Below, piece by piece: positions 1-9,654 of a stretch of 40,089 nt of DNA. Positions within the stretch are counted from its first letter, which is position 1; each line of letters opens with the position of its first letter. The stretch spans positions 1 through 40,089 of the forward strand of contig JAGXHW010000019.1 of assembly GCA_024635995.1 (NCBI GenBank). Direction: 5' to 3'. The translations under genes and the position numbers were made by a program. This stretch comes from Clostridiaceae bacterium. Lineage in GTDB: Bacteria; Bacillota; Clostridia; Peptostreptococcales; Tindalliaceae. The notes below the pieces were generated by a model. It saw only the letters and a program-made list of their open reading frames with translations, had not been told where the DNA came from and did no database searches.

Positions 1-1
1 C

Positions 2-121
2 GGTACAACCTACGCCTGCAGATGCCTGGGCACCTGTGATGAATGGGGCTATTTCAATGGAAAAACGGAAACGAAACAAGCTGTGCAAGATGCATTCGAA
101 GTAATTGAGCTGGAATGTTAA
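2..121 (+). CDS. C-terminal end of an unknown protein (5' end outside window)
   Basis: An open frame runs from the window edge to a TAA at 119-121 and encodes the last 39 residues of a protein, ending in ...DAFEVIELEC. It contains a Cys-rich stretch, ACRCLGTCDEWGYF. I do not recognise the family. It is read in the same direction as the P1-family hydrolase that starts 24 bases later, so it is probably the preceding gene of the same operon. The full gene would be needed to name it. Confidence 0.5.
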   Translation, partial: GTTYACRCLGTCDEWGYFNGKTETKQAVQDAFEVIELEC

Positions 122-145
122 ATTTTCAAGAAGGGAGCGGGCAGC

Positions 146-1120
146 ATGAAGGAAGTGAGTGTTACGGCGATACCCGGCGTTAAAATAGGGCATGCCCAGA
201 ACATAAAAGGGGGAAGTGGCTGCACGGTGATCCTCTGTGAACGGGGCGCCTGCGCAGGTGTGGATGTTCGGGGTGGCGGACCGGCATCCCGTGAAACGGA
301 GCTGTTAAAACCCATTAACATGGTGGAACAAATTCACGCCGTCATGCTCTCCGGAGGCAGTGCTTATGGGTTGGATGCAGGTGCCGGAGCCATGAAATAC
401 CTAGAAGAAAAGGGCATTGGGTTCGATGTGGGTGTGGGTGTTGTGCCTATCGTTTGCGGCGCCTCCCTCTTTGATTTGGTAGTGGGAGACCCTAAGTGCC
501 GTCCTGACCAGCCAATGGGTTATAAAGCATGTAAAAACGCCAACAGTGAACCACCGGAAGAAGGCAACGTGGGAGCCGGTACTGGCGCAACAGTGGGAAA
601 ATTTTTAGGTGTGGGACGTATGATGAAAAGTGGTCTGGGTACTTATGCACTTCAGATTGGAGACTTGATTGTGGGCGCTGTCGTTGCGGTAAACAGCCTG
701 GGAGATGTTATCGACATTGAAACAGGTAAACGCCTGGCAGGTCTGCTGAACGAGGAACAAACAGCTGTGATCAGCACGGAGGAAACCTTGTACCAGCAGT
801 ATGACAACAACCGCAATGTTTTTAGTGGTAACACCACCATCGGGTGCATCATCACCAACGCTCTTCTGAATAAAAACCAGGCGAATAAAATCGCTTCCAT
901 CGCCCATAACGGATTTGCCAGGTCCATTCGGCCTGTTCATACCATGGCAGATGGAGACACTATCTTCGCCTTGTCTTCCGGTGAGGTGGAAGTCATGCCA
1001 GATGCGGTGGGAGCATTGGCAGCAGAGGTGATGGCCAGAGCCATTAACAGGGCTGTGCTGAATGCCAAACCGGCGTATGGGCTGAAAGCAGCCAGTAGTT
1101 TTGTTATTAATGAAGAGTAA
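146..1120 (+). CDS. P1 family peptidase (DmpA/NylC-like N-terminal nucleophile hydrolase)
   Basis: A 324-residue member of peptidase family S58 (DmpA, BapA, NylC). These proteins cleave themselves before a Thr or Ser that then becomes the catalytic N-terminal nucleophile, and they hydrolyse amide bonds in unusual peptides, including beta-alanyl and beta-peptides and nylon oligomers. The family features visible are AIPGVKIGHA at the N-terminus, the glycine-rich VRGGGPASRETELL and LSGGSAYGLDAG segments, GNVGAGTGATVGK, and the cleavage motif GNTTIG, with the predicted cut between Asn229 and Thr230. The length is normal. The ATG is preceded by AAGGGAG 8 bases upstream. Downstream lie an M20 hydrolase and a PanF-type symporter, suggesting use of an imported amide or peptide-like compound. 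The exact substrate cannot be read from sequence. Confidence 0.9.
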   Translation: MKEVSVTAIPGVKIGHAQNIKGGSGCTVILCERGACAGVDVRGGGPASRETELLKPINMVEQIHAVMLSGGSAYGLDAGAGAMKYLEEKGIGFDVGVGVVPIVCGASLFDLVVGDPKCRPDQPMGYKACKNANSEPPEEGNVGAGTGATVGKFLGVGRMMKSGLGTYALQIGDLIVGAVVAVNSLGDVIDIETGKRLAGLLNEEQTAVISTEETLYQQYDNNRNVFSGNTTIGCIITNALLNKNQANKIASIAHNGFARSIRPVHTMADGDTIFALSSGEVEVMPDAVGALAAEVMARAINRAVLNAKPAYGLKAASSFVINEE

Positions 1121-1203
1121 CATAGTTAGAAACGTTGATTTGATTAAGCGCGTTATCGAATCAATGCGTTGCTATGCGAAATGTTGCCATTAAGGAGGAC
1201 GTT

Positions 1204-2424
1204 ATGGAAGCACTGGAAAAAGTCATTAAATTTGTCAACAGAGATGAGTTGGTCTCCTTTACGCAGCAATTGATCAGCATTAAAAGTGTTTTTGACCCGG
1301 AGGTACCCGGCGCCAATGAGGAGAAAGTCGCCCATTTTGTAGCAGATTACCTGACAGAAATGGGGCTGGAGGTTCACGTTGACGAAGCTGCGCCAGGCAG
1401 ACCAAATGTTATTGCCTATTTAAATGGTCAAAAACCGGGCAAAACTCTTTTGATGGAAGGGCACACAGACGTGGTGACAGCTGGAGACCCGGATGAGTGG
1501 ACAGTAGACCCTTTTGGAGGAGAAATCAAGGATGGCCGGATCTACGGCAGGGGTTCCTGCGACACAAAAGGCAACATGGCCGCGGCCATTTTTGCAGTTA
1601 GAGCCATTAAGGATGCTGGTTTTGAATTTTCAGGAAGAATCCTTCTGTGCATTCCCGTGGATGAAGAAAGCCTCATGATTGGCATCAAGGACTTTATCAA
1701 CAAAGGATGGGCCGATGAGGTGGATGCCGCCATCATTTGTGAACCAGAAGAAAACCAGTTGTGCATCACCCAACGGGGCGCCCTGCGTATTGCCCTGCGG
1801 GTTCATGGGAAAATGTCCCATGGCGCCATGCCGGAAGCGGGCATTAATCCTAACTGGGGAATGGCTCATGTGATCATGGAACTGGAAAAACTACAACAGA
1901 CAGAAGCTGACCGTTTAGGAAAACATGAACACCTGGGATACCCCAGCATTACTCCGACAATCCTGCAAGCGCCGGCCAAAGGGGAGGCTCAGATTAATGT
2001 CATTCCTAAAGAATGCTACACTACTCTTGATATCCGTACCGTTCCGGGGCAGGACCACCAGGTGCTCATTCGTCAGATTCAGGAAATCCTGAACAGATTG
2101 ACCAGGGAACGCACCAATTTTAAGGCAACCTTGGAAGTTATCGAAGAACGGCCCTGGACCCTGACAGACATGGAAGAACCCGTTGTGAAAGCCATGGCAG
2201 CTGCATATGAAACAATCACAGGCAAACCACCCAGGTATAATGGCGTGCCGGGAGCCACTGACGGCACCTTCCTCCATGCGTGGAAAAACATCCCCATTAT
2301 AACAACCGGAGCGGGTGATCGATTAATTCCTCACCAGGCTGATGAATATGTTGACATTGAAGAATTGGTGGAAGCGTCTCAGTTGTTTGCCTTGTCAGCC
2401 CTGATCTTTCTTAAGGACAACTAA
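1204..2424 (+). CDS. M20 family metallo-hydrolase (ArgE/DapE/CPG2 type)
   Basis: A 406-residue cytosolic M20 di-zinc amidohydrolase or peptidase. Family members remove acyl groups from amino acids or cleave dipeptides. The metal and catalytic residues are present: GHTDVV (His87, Asp89), the bridging Asp120 in RGSCDTKG, and the acid pair in VDEES (Asp153-Glu155). The dimerisation-domain segment MSHGAMPEAGINP and the C-terminal PHQADEYVDIEEL metal region follow. I chose the ATG at 1204 because AAGGAGG lies 5 bases upstream; an upstream in-frame ATG at 1174 has no such site. Whether it is an acetylornithine, succinyl-diaminopimelate or other acyl-amino-acid hydrolase is not decidable; the neighbouring P1 peptidase and symporter argue for catabolism rather than arginine or lysine synthesis. 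Confidence 0.88.
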   Translation: MEALEKVIKFVNRDELVSFTQQLISIKSVFDPEVPGANEEKVAHFVADYLTEMGLEVHVDEAAPGRPNVIAYLNGQKPGKTLLMEGHTDVVTAGDPDEWTVDPFGGEIKDGRIYGRGSCDTKGNMAAAIFAVRAIKDAGFEFSGRILLCIPVDEESLMIGIKDFINKGWADEVDAAIICEPEENQLCITQRGALRIALRVHGKMSHGAMPEAGINPNWGMAHVIMELEKLQQTEADRLGKHEHLGYPSITPTILQAPAKGEAQINVIPKECYTTLDIRTVPGQDHQVLIRQIQEILNRLTRERTNFKATLEVIEERPWTLTDMEEPVVKAMAAAYETITGKPPRYNGVPGATDGTFLHAWKNIPIITTGAGDRLIPHQADEYVDIEELVEASQLFALSALIFLKDN

Positions 2425-2458
2425 AAGTATGTTCAGACCAGATTTTTGTAGTATATGC

Positions 2459-2487
2459 CCAACAGTTCCAAGATCAGCGACTGTTGG
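2459..2487 (+). other. Inverted repeat (7-bp arms) in the yhdT leader
   Basis: CCAACAG at 2459-2465 and CTGTTGG at 2481-2487 are perfectly complementary with a 15-base loop. They lie between the M20 stop and the yhdT ribosome binding site. No T-run follows, so this is not a standard terminator; it may be an mRNA-processing or stability hairpin, or chance. Confidence 0.35.
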
Positions 2488-2511
2488 TTAAATCTGAAAG
2501 GAGGAAAAGTA

Positions 2512-2835
2512 ATGAAAGAAACAGTTGAAAGGAAAAAGGAATTTATCGAAGACCCACGCTATAAGCAGTGCAATAGGGAAGCTTTGATGGGTGCGGGGTT
2601 AGGGATAGCAAACCTGATCTGGTGGTTTGGATGGGGCTATGGCTTGGGCTCAGGATCTCCCTCTGAGTACACCTACATCATGGGTTTTCCTGCATGGTTT
2701 TTCATGAGCAGTATTGTAGGGGCCATTCTCTTTACAGTACTTGCCGTAATTATGGTTAGCAAGTATTTCAAAGAAGTACCGCTGGAGACCATTAACAAAA
2801 AAGAAGCTGAAGCCATTCAGCAAGAACTGGAATAG
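2512..2835 (+). CDS. yhdT: YhdT family small membrane protein (DUF997)
   Basis: A 107-residue protein with two predicted membrane helices (about residues 25-46 and 58-84). The N-terminal DPRYKQCNREAL segment and the aromatic IWWFGWGYGLG helix are typical of YhdT/DUF997. In many bacteria yhdT sits directly before panF, as here: panF starts 11 bases downstream. It is thought to be an accessory subunit of the symporter, but its function is not established. The start is the ATG after AAAGGAGG at 2497-2504; a longer frame upstream has no ribosome binding site and would read through a hairpin. Confidence 0.88.
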   Translation: MKETVERKKEFIEDPRYKQCNREALMGAGLGIANLIWWFGWGYGLGSGSPSEYTYIMGFPAWFFMSSIVGAILFTVLAVIMVSKYFKEVPLETINKKEAEAIQQELE

Positions 2836-2846
2836 GGGGGACAAAC

Positions 2847-4340
2847 ATGCAAAACATAAACATGAATGTATTGGGTGCACTCATTGTCTACTTTATTGGC
2901 GTTTTCGGTATTGGCTTTTACAGTATGAAATTTGTAGCAAAAGCAAGTAGTCAGGTAACGGATGAAGGCGGATTCCTGACAGAATACCTTGCAGGCGGAC
3001 GTGACCTGGGTGGGTTTGTGCTGGCTATGACCATGGTTGCCACCTACCTGAGTGCCGGCAGTTTTATTGGTGGACCAGGGACTGCCTATACTTTTGGACT
3101 TGGGTGGGTCTTTCTGGCCATGAGCCAGATGCCCACGGGGTACTTTACCCTGGCAGTACTGGGTAAAAAGTTTGCCATTGTGGCTCGTAAGATCAACGCT
3201 GTGACCGTCACTGACTTTTTAAGAGCCCGTTATGACAACAAGGCCGTTGTCATCATCAGCTCTATCTCAATCATTGCCTTCTTTATTGCTGCCATGGGAG
3301 CCCAGTGGATCGGTGCAGCAAGGCTCATCGAAGGTTCTGTGGGCGTCAGTTACCGTGTGGCATTACTCTTCTTCGCTATTACTGTATTGGTCTACACCAC
3401 CATTGGCGGTTTTCGTGCTGTTGCTTTAACCGACGCTATGCAAGGTGTGGTCATGACCATTGGCGCCTTTGCACTGCTTATCGGTACCATCACTGCCGGC
3501 GGAGGGGTCACCAACATCATCCAAAACATGTATGCCCAAGACCCTGGACTCATTTCACCCTTTGGGGTACAAGAAGGGTTTATGACCATGGCCTGGGTTA
3601 CCTCCTTCTGGATTCTAGTGGGTTTTGCCATTGTGGGTCTGCCACAGGTGGCCACCCGTGCCATGAGTTATAAAGACAGCAACAGTATGAAAAAAGGAAT
3701 TATTTACGGCACGGTTGTTTCCATGTTCCTGCTTTTGAGCATGCACTTTATCGGTGCTTTTGGTTCCGTCATTGTTCCTGGCATCGAGGCGGGTGACCTA
3801 GTGATTCCTACCATGGCCACCAGGCTTTTTCCTGGTGCCATCGCTGGAATCATTCTAGCAGGCCCTCTGGCAGCGGTTATGTCAACAGTGGACTCCCAGT
3901 TGCTAATCGTTGTGGGTGCCATTGTGAACGACCTGTACATCAACTATATTAACCCAGAAGCCCGAAAAAACGCTAAACTGACTTCTCGCATCAGTTTTGG
4001 CGCCACGATTGTGGTAGGAATTCTGGTCTATATGGTAGCCTTTAATCCTCCACCTTTAATGGTATGGTTGAACCTGTACGCTAATGCCGGTCTGATTTCC
4101 ACCTTCCTGTGGACCGTGATCCTGGGTCTGTACTGGAAGCGGGCTAATGCACCAGGGGCTTTGGCCTCCATGGTGGTAGGTGTGGGAACATATATCCTCT
4201 TTAGCAAGGTGTGGGCTCGTCCTCTTGGCATGCACACCATTGCATTGCCGTTGATTCTTTCCCTCATCGCTTTTGTGGCGGTAAGTATGAGCACTAGGGA
4301 GCCGGAAGAACGCATCATCGAAACCTTTTGGGGCATTTAA
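2847..4340 (+). CDS. panF: Sodium/pantothenate symporter-type transporter (SSS family)
   Basis: A 497-residue sodium:solute symporter with about 13 membrane helices. PanF-like signatures are GGRDLGGFVLAMTMVATYLS, SFIGGPGTAYTFGLGW and VTDFLRARY in the N-terminal third, AVMSTVDSQLL in the middle and LYWKRANAPGALASM near the end. PanF imports pantothenate with Na+. The partner gene yhdT immediately upstream supports the PanF subfamily. Amide hydrolases on both sides, and two panB-like genes 12-19 kb downstream, leave open that the cargo is pantothenate or another hydroxy-acid amide. The start is an ATG with a G-rich site (AGGGGGG) just upstream. A terminator follows the gene. Confidence 0.85.
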   Translation: MQNINMNVLGALIVYFIGVFGIGFYSMKFVAKASSQVTDEGGFLTEYLAGGRDLGGFVLAMTMVATYLSAGSFIGGPGTAYTFGLGWVFLAMSQMPTGYFTLAVLGKKFAIVARKINAVTVTDFLRARYDNKAVVIISSISIIAFFIAAMGAQWIGAARLIEGSVGVSYRVALLFFAITVLVYTTIGGFRAVALTDAMQGVVMTIGAFALLIGTITAGGGVTNIIQNMYAQDPGLISPFGVQEGFMTMAWVTSFWILVGFAIVGLPQVATRAMSYKDSNSMKKGIIYGTVVSMFLLLSMHFIGAFGSVIVPGIEAGDLVIPTMATRLFPGAIAGIILAGPLAAVMSTVDSQLLIVVGAIVNDLYINYINPEARKNAKLTSRISFGATIVVGILVYMVAFNPPPLMVWLNLYANAGLISTFLWTVILGLYWKRANAPGALASMVVGVGTYILFSKVWARPLGMHTIALPLILSLIAFVAVSMSTREPEERIIETFWGI

Positions 4341-4356
4341 CTGAGAAAGCTATCAC

Positions 4357-4393
4357 AACCGGTATGCCTTGAAGGTGTACCGGTTTCTTTTTT
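4357..4393 (+). terminator. Rho-independent terminator after panF
   Basis: The arms AACCGGTA and TACCGGTT form a perfect 8-bp stem with a 13-base loop, directly followed by TCTTTTTT. It lies 16 bases after the panF stop and separates the transporter operon from the next M20 gene. Confidence 0.85.
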
Positions 4394-4411
4394 AAGACGA
4401 GGAGGAAGAAG

Positions 4412-5692
4412 ATGAACCAGTTATTAAAAGAAAGAATAAGCGATGCAATGGAAAGCCTTCAAGAGGAACTTACTGTCTTTGCCCAGGAAATTGTCCGAAT
4501 TCCCACGGAAAATCCGCCGGGACGATGTTATCCGGAATGTGCGGAAGCGATTGGAAACATGATGAAGAAAATCGGTATGGAAGTGGAGATGATTCAGGTA
4601 CCTGGAGAACGATTGAGTGAGCTTGCCCCTTTAGGAGAAAGGTTGCCACGGGTCAGTGTGTTGGGTAAATGGGTGGGACCTGAGAAATCGCCGGTGATTC
4701 ATTTCACCGGTCATTATGATGTGGTGCCCGCTGGTACCGGATGGACCCATGACCCCTTTAGTGGAAAGGTATTAGATGGTAGGCTTTATGGCAGGGGCTC
4801 TTCAGACCAAAAGAGCGGTGTGGTATCCCAGATCTTTGCCATTTACGCATTGAAAAAAGCTGGTATCAGCTTAAAAGGAACGGTGATCAGCAGTTCCACT
4901 CCTGACGAGGAAACCGGAGGTTTTGCAGGGCTGGGTTATTTGGTGGAACAAGGGATTATCACCAAAGAAAACACACAGTATTGTGTGATCACCGAATGCC
5001 TGGACGTGGATAAAATCTGTTTAGGCCACCGGGGCACCATATGGTTTGAAGTCATCACCAAGGGAAAACAAAGCCACGGCAGCATGCCGTCGGAAGGCAT
5101 CAATGCCATCGTTCAGATGCAGCGGTTTCTTAACGCTGTTGACCGGGAAATTCAACCCCAGCTGGAAGTGTCGTCAGTTCACCCTATCATGCCCCCCGCC
5201 TGCCGGAAAAGCACACTGACGGTGACCATGATCAAGGCGGGGAATAAGATTAACACAGTACCCAATGAGTGTGTGGCCAGTTTTGACTGGCGTCTCATTC
5301 CGGAACAGGACGTGGCATGGGCCCTGGAGGAGTTAAAAAGGGTGATGGCACTGGTTAAGGAGGATTACCCGGATTTTGAGGCTGAGCTGCGGGTTCAAAT
5401 GGAAGTCAATCCCACCCTTGTCCCTGATGACACACCAGTCGTGAAAGCTTTTCAAACTGCGGGCAGGGACATATTAGGGGAAACGCCTGCTTTTTCCGTA
5501 AGCCCTGGAAGTGATGACCAGAAATTTGTGGTGCAGCAGGCAGGCATTGAACAATGCATTGTGTATGGACCTGGCCCCTTAACCCAAGCCCACAAATCAA
5601 ACGAGTATGTACCCATCCGTGACATGATGGAAGCCGCCAAAGTCATGGCACTGTCCATGGTGGAATTGCTGGGGGTTGTTCCTGCGAATTAA
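4412..5692 (+). CDS. M20 family metallopeptidase / acyl-amino-acid hydrolase
   Basis: A 426-residue second M20 enzyme, clearly paralogous to the one at 1204 but distant from it. Metal-site residues are GHYDVV (His101, Asp103), the bridging Asp132 in RGSSDQKSG, and the catalytic acids in TPDEETGG (Asp165-Glu167). The lid/dimer domain has KQSHGSMPSEGINA, and the C-terminal His lies in PLTQAHKSNEYVPI. It has its own strong site (GAGGAGG) and sits behind the panF terminator, so it may use read-through or a weak own promoter. Annotation pipelines would likely call it ArgE/DapE-like; no arginine or lysine synthesis gene is adjacent. Confidence 0.87.
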   Translation: MNQLLKERISDAMESLQEELTVFAQEIVRIPTENPPGRCYPECAEAIGNMMKKIGMEVEMIQVPGERLSELAPLGERLPRVSVLGKWVGPEKSPVIHFTGHYDVVPAGTGWTHDPFSGKVLDGRLYGRGSSDQKSGVVSQIFAIYALKKAGISLKGTVISSSTPDEETGGFAGLGYLVEQGIITKENTQYCVITECLDVDKICLGHRGTIWFEVITKGKQSHGSMPSEGINAIVQMQRFLNAVDREIQPQLEVSSVHPIMPPACRKSTLTVTMIKAGNKINTVPNECVASFDWRLIPEQDVAWALEELKRVMALVKEDYPDFEAELRVQMEVNPTLVPDDTPVVKAFQTAGRDILGETPAFSVSPGSDDQKFVVQQAGIEQCIVYGPGPLTQAHKSNEYVPIRDMMEAAKVMALSMVELLGVVPAN

Positions 5693-5738
5693 TTCGACAT
5701 AAGCTAACGGGAAAAACTGGCATAAAAGCTGATGATAA

Positions 5739-5747
5739 TGGTATAAT
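5739..5747 (+). promoter_or_regulatory. Extended -10 promoter for transketolase
   Basis: TGG followed by a perfect TATAAT (5742-5747) forms an extended -10 element about 45 bases before the tkt start. The -35 region is poor (TGGCAT, 5718-5723). Transcription would begin near 5754. Confidence 0.6.
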
Positions 5748-5793
5748 GGATTGATTATATGACGGAAAGCACCGTTATCAAGGAGGCTAATTT

Positions 5794-7782
5794 ATGAATT
5801 ATGAAATTGATCAGTTGGCTGTCAACACACTGCGTGTGTTATCAGCAGAAGCAGTTCAAAAAGCAAATTCAGGACATCCGGGATTGCCCATGGGGGCAGC
5901 ACCCATGGCGTACACATTATGGAGCCGTTTCATGAACCACAACCCCAAAAACCCGGCATGGAAAAACCGAGACCGGTTTGTTTTATCGGCTGGGCATGGC
6001 TCCATGCTCCTATATTCATTGTTACATGTTTTTGGTTATGGCTTAAACATGGAAGAAATTAAAACCTTTCGCCAGTGGGGCAGTCAGACACCGGGTCATC
6101 CGGAATATGGCCACACAGTTGGCGTGGAAACCACCACGGGTCCTCTGGGACAGGGATTTGCCAACGGCGTGGGATTTGCCATGGCAGAAGCCAGGCTGGC
6201 AGCTCATTTTAACCGCCCGGATTACCCCATGATGGATCATTATACCTACGTCTTGTCCGGAGATGGTTGCATGATGGAAGGCATCACCTCTGAGGCAGCC
6301 TCATTGGCAGGTACACTGGAACTGGGAAAACTAATAGTATTGTATGACTCCAACCGGATTTCCATTGAAGGAGATACCCAGATGGTTTTCCGGGAAGATG
6401 TGAAGAAGCGTTTTGAAGCGTATCACTGGCAGGTACTTCAGGTAAAAGATGGTAATGACCTGAAGGCCATTGAAGCAGCACTGACTGAAGCCAAGGCAGA
6501 TGAAAACAGACCGACCTTCATCGAGGTGGTTACGGAAATCGGTTACGGCAGCCCGGCAAAACAAGGTAAGGCTTCAGCTCACGGAGAGCCTCTGGGTGAA
6601 GATAATCTGAAAGAAATGAAAGAGAATTTGGGTTGGACAGAGGAACCTTTTACAGTACCTAAAAGTGTTCAACAGTTAGGTCAGGAAATGGGCGAAGCGG
6701 GCATGAAGAAGGAAGCGGCCTGGGAAATGATGCTCAGCGAATATTTTGAAGCTTACCCTGAACTGGAAACAGAATGGGACCAGTGGTTTGGCGATGCATG
6801 GATGCAGGAAGTTATGGAAGATGAAAGTATGTGGACTTATAATAAGCCAAACGCCACACGATCTGCTTCAGGGGATATACTGAACAGATTGGCAGAAAAA
6901 GTACCCAACCTTTTTGGCGGGTCCGCAGACTTGGCCCCCTCAACCAAGACCATTATGAAAAAGCATGATAGTTTTCAACCGGATAACAGAGCTGGTTCAA
7001 ACATTCATTTCGGTGTGCGGGAGCATGCCATGGCAGCCATTGCTAACGGCATCGCTCTTCATGGAGGTTTCAAAGTGTACGCAGCCACCTTCTTTGTGTT
7101 CACCGATTATATGAAAGGTGCCATGCGCCTCTCATCCATCGCTGGCGTGCCCGTGACCTACGTGCTCACCCATGACAGTATTGGAGTGGGAGAAGATGGC
7201 CCCACCCATCAACCAATTGAACATTTAATGGCATTGCGCAGTGTGCCTAACATGACCGTTTTTAGACCCGCGGATGGAAAAGAAACGGCCATGGGCTGGA
7301 AAACCGCCCTGAGCAGCAGCACTACACCGGTCTCTCTTGTGCTAACCAGGCAGAACCTGCCGCTGTATGACGAAACCGGGGAAGGGGCCTTGAAGGGAGG
7401 CTATGTGCTGAAGGATACAGGAAATGAAGAACCGGCTCTTCTGTTGATGGCCTCCGGCTCTGAAGTGGCCTTTATCATGGAAGCTGCGGACAGGCTGGCA
7501 GAAAAAGGAATATCAAGCCGCGTTATCAGTATGCCATCATGGGAATTGTTTGAACAGCAACCTGAAAACTACCGTCACCAAGTGATGCCGCCTGCCATAC
7601 GCAAGCGGATTGCCATGGAAGCCGGCTCAACCCTTGGATGGTATAAGTACGTAGGCCTGGATGGTAAGGTGATAGGTTTGGATCACTTCGGTGCTTCTGC
7701 GCCTGGCAACACAGTCTTTGAGAAGTTTGGACTAACGGCAGATGCGGTAATTGAAGCAGCTGAAACGTTGTTAAATCAGTAA
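5794..7782 (+). CDS. tkt: Transketolase
   Basis: A full-length, 662-residue thiamine-diphosphate enzyme that moves two-carbon ketol units between sugar phosphates in the pentose phosphate pathway. Visible motifs are the substrate and cofactor histidines in SGHPGLPMG (about 26-34) and GHGSMLLY (about 68), the ThDP/metal motif GDGCMMEG (about 156), GVREHAM with the catalytic Glu (about 410), and the pyrimidine-domain [20 protein letters not shown]. Unlike many clostridial transketolases, which are split into two subunits, this is the single-chain form. The ATG has AAGGAGG upstream. It precedes the Etf-dehydrogenase genes by 52 bases and could be co-transcribed, although no biochemical link is obvious. 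Confidence 0.96.
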   Translation: MNYEIDQLAVNTLRVLSAEAVQKANSGHPGLPMGAAPMAYTLWSRFMNHNPKNPAWKNRDRFVLSAGHGSMLLYSLLHVFGYGLNMEEIKTFRQWGSQTPGHPEYGHTVGVETTTGPLGQGFANGVGFAMAEARLAAHFNRPDYPMMDHYTYVLSGDGCMMEGITSEAASLAGTLELGKLIVLYDSNRISIEGDTQMVFREDVKKRFEAYHWQVLQVKDGNDLKAIEAALTEAKADENRPTFIEVVTEIGYGSPAKQGKASAHGEPLGEDNLKEMKENLGWTEEPFTVPKSVQQLGQEMGEAGMKKEAAWEMMLSEYFEAYPELETEWDQWFGDAWMQEVMEDESMWTYNKPNATRSASGDILNRLAEKVPNLFGGSADLAPSTKTIMKKHDSFQPDNRAGSNIHFGVREHAMAAIANGIALHGGFKVYAATFFVFTDYMKGAMRLSSIAGVPVTYVLTHDSIGVGEDGPTHQPIEHLMALRSVPNMTVFRPADGKETAMGWKTALSSSTTPVSLVLTRQNLPLYDETGEGALKGGYVLKDTGNEEPALLLMASGSEVAFIMEAADRLAEKGISSRVISMPSWELFEQQPENYRHQVMPPAIRKRIAMEAGSTLGWYKYVGLDGKVIGLDHFGASAPGNTVFEKFGLTADAVIEAAETLLNQ

Positions 7783-7834
7783 TGCAAAAGGATACACCTG
7801 ATTGAAAGTAAGCACTCAATAAGGAGGCATTGTA

Positions 7835-8632
7835 GTGAACATTATTATTCCCATTAAGCAAGTCCCAGAAACAAGCAATGTGAAAATGGATAAGGAAAAA
7901 GGAACCATGATCCGTGATGGCGTTCAGACGGTTATTAATCCGTTAGATCTATATGCCCTGGAAACAGGCATACAGTTGAAAGAAAAATTTGGTGGAAAAA
8001 TCACCGTCATCAGCATGGGTCCTCCCTCTGCGGTGAAAGCATTAAAAGAAGCCGTGGCAATGGGGTGCGATGATGCAGTGTTGTTGTCGGATAAAAAATT
8101 TGCCGGTTCGGACACATGGGCAACTTCTTATACCATTTCACAGGCGATCAAAAAAATCGGGCACTATGATCTTATTATTGCTGGTGAACGGGCAACAGAC
8201 GGCGATACCGGGCAGGTAGGTCCGGGAATTGCTGCGTGGCTAGACCTTCCTCTGGCTACCTACGTCAGTAAAATTGTAAAAGTAGATGAGAAAGAGTTGG
8301 TAGTGGAACGATTGGTTGAAGAAGGGTACCAAAAACTTCAAATGCCGTTGCCAGCATTGCTGACTGTTGTAAAGGAAATAAGCAACCCCCGGCTTCCAAC
8401 ACTACGAGGTAAAAAGAGAGCGAGAGCAACAGAGGTTCCCATATTCACAGCTGAGAAGATGGATTTGGATCCAGAATTCTTGGGATTGAAGGGATCACCT
8501 ACGAAAGTGTTGAAAATAGACTTTCCAACGGTAACAAGAGGTGGAACCTTGGTCAAAACTGGAGGAGAAGAGGGCGTAGAGGAAGCCATTGATAAACTGA
8601 TAGATTTCCTAAAGGAAAAAGAATTAGTATAA
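7835..8632 (+). CDS. etfB: Electron transfer flavoprotein, beta subunit
   Basis: A 265-residue EtfB, starting at GTG with AAGGAGG 7 bases upstream. It pairs with EtfA (next gene) to carry electrons in two FADs. The segment ERATDGDTGQVGPGIA (about residues 118-133) resembles the DGDTxQVGP stretch of EtfBs from electron-bifurcating complexes (LctB, CarD, clostridial EtfB), which bind FAD where respiratory EtfBs bind AMP. This is a family-level inference. The gene order etfB-etfA-glcD matches lactate dehydrogenase operons such as Acetobacterium lctBCD. Confidence 0.95.
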   Translation: MNIIIPIKQVPETSNVKMDKEKGTMIRDGVQTVINPLDLYALETGIQLKEKFGGKITVISMGPPSAVKALKEAVAMGCDDAVLLSDKKFAGSDTWATSYTISQAIKKIGHYDLIIAGERATDGDTGQVGPGIAAWLDLPLATYVSKIVKVDEKELVVERLVEEGYQKLQMPLPALLTVVKEISNPRLPTLRGKKRARATEVPIFTAEKMDLDPEFLGLKGSPTKVLKIDFPTVTRGGTLVKTGGEEGVEEAIDKLIDFLKEKELV

Positions 8633-8652
8633 ACCACGCGGGAGGTATGTAG

Positions 8653-9654
8653 ATGAACCAATTATGGACAATTGCAGAACAAAAAAATGGAAAGCTTAAA
8701 AGTGTTTCTTTTGAATTGCTCAGCCGTGGACGAAAACTTGCCGACAAAATGAATACCCAGCTTTGTTCTGTGTTGATCGGTGGACCGATGAAGGATGAAA
8801 CCCTTCAGGAGTTGTTTTATCGGGGAGCCGATGTGATATATGTAGTGGAAGACGAAAGATTGGAAGACTTTGTCGCTGAAACACACAGCAATGTACTGAC
8901 CGATCTGATTGAATCGTATAAGCCTCACACTATTTTAGCGGCGGCCACAACAAGTGGGAGAACAATGATGCCACATGTTGCCATAAAAGTGAACACCGGA
9001 TTGACAGCGGACTGTACAGAGCTTGCCATAGAAGAGGGTACTAACCATCTGCTGCAGACCAGACCGGCCATCGGAGGAAACATTATGGCGACCATCAAAA
9101 CACCGGATCATTCGCCGCAAATGGCCACAGTACGCCCAAAATCCAGCCGACCGCTTCCGGAAGATACCAGCCGTAACGGTGAAATCATTCGGCTGGCATT
9201 AAAGGAAGAACTGGTAGATACAAGGGTAAAGGTGCTTGGTATCCGAAAGGACGAAGAGGAGTTTGCGAACATAGAAGAAGCCGATGTAATTGTAAGCGGT
9301 GGAAAAGGAATGAAAAAAGAAGAAAATTTCGGTATGCTCCGGGAATTGGCCCATCATTTTGATGCAGTCATTGGCGCCAGTCGGGACGCAGTTGACCGGG
9401 GATGGGCAACCTATCCTCACCAGGTAGGCTTGAGCGGGAAAACCGTTTCTCCCAAACTGTATATTTGTGCAGGTATTTCTGGATCGATTCAACATTTGGC
9501 GGGTATTAAAACGGCTGAGTATATTGTAGCCATTAATTCTGATCCGGATGCCAACATTTTCCAGGTAGCTGACTTCGGCATTGTAGGAGATCTTTTTGAA
9601 GTGATTCCGGCACTGAATAAAAAACTGGAAATGGCAAAGAAGGAGGGACGGTAG
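8653..9654 (+). CDS. etfA: Electron transfer flavoprotein, alpha subunit
   Basis: A 333-residue EtfA. The C-terminal FAD domain carries VGLSGKTVSPKLYICAGISG (about 256-275) and INSDPDANIFQVADFGIVGD (about 296-315). The N-terminal domain has no CxxC clusters, so the ferredoxin-like extension found in some EtfAs of Etf-lactate dehydrogenase complexes is absent. TGLTADCTEL (about 116) is also typical of this family. The stop TAG is immediately followed by the ATG of the dehydrogenase gene, so the two are probably translationally coupled. Confidence 0.95.
   Translation: MNQLWTIAEQKNGKLKSVSFELLSRGRKLADKMNTQLCSVLIGGPMKDETLQELFYRGADVIYVVEDERLEDFVAETHSNVLTDLIESYKPHTILAAATTSGRTMMPHVAIKVNTGLTADCTELAIEEGTNHLLQTRPAIGGNIMATIKTPDHSPQMATVRPKSSRPLPEDTSRNGEIIRLALKEELVDTRVKVLGIRKDEEEFANIEEADVIVSGGKGMKKEENFGMLRELAHHFDAVIGASRDAVDRGWATYPHQVGLSGKTVSPKLYICAGISGSIQHLAGIKTAEYIVAINSDPDANIFQVADFGIVGDLFEVIPALNKKLEMAKKEGR

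Noticed and set aside
3305-3673. 122-codon open frame inside panF
   Set aside because: Out-of-frame shadow with an improbable Cys/His/Arg-rich composition; panF is clearly the real gene.
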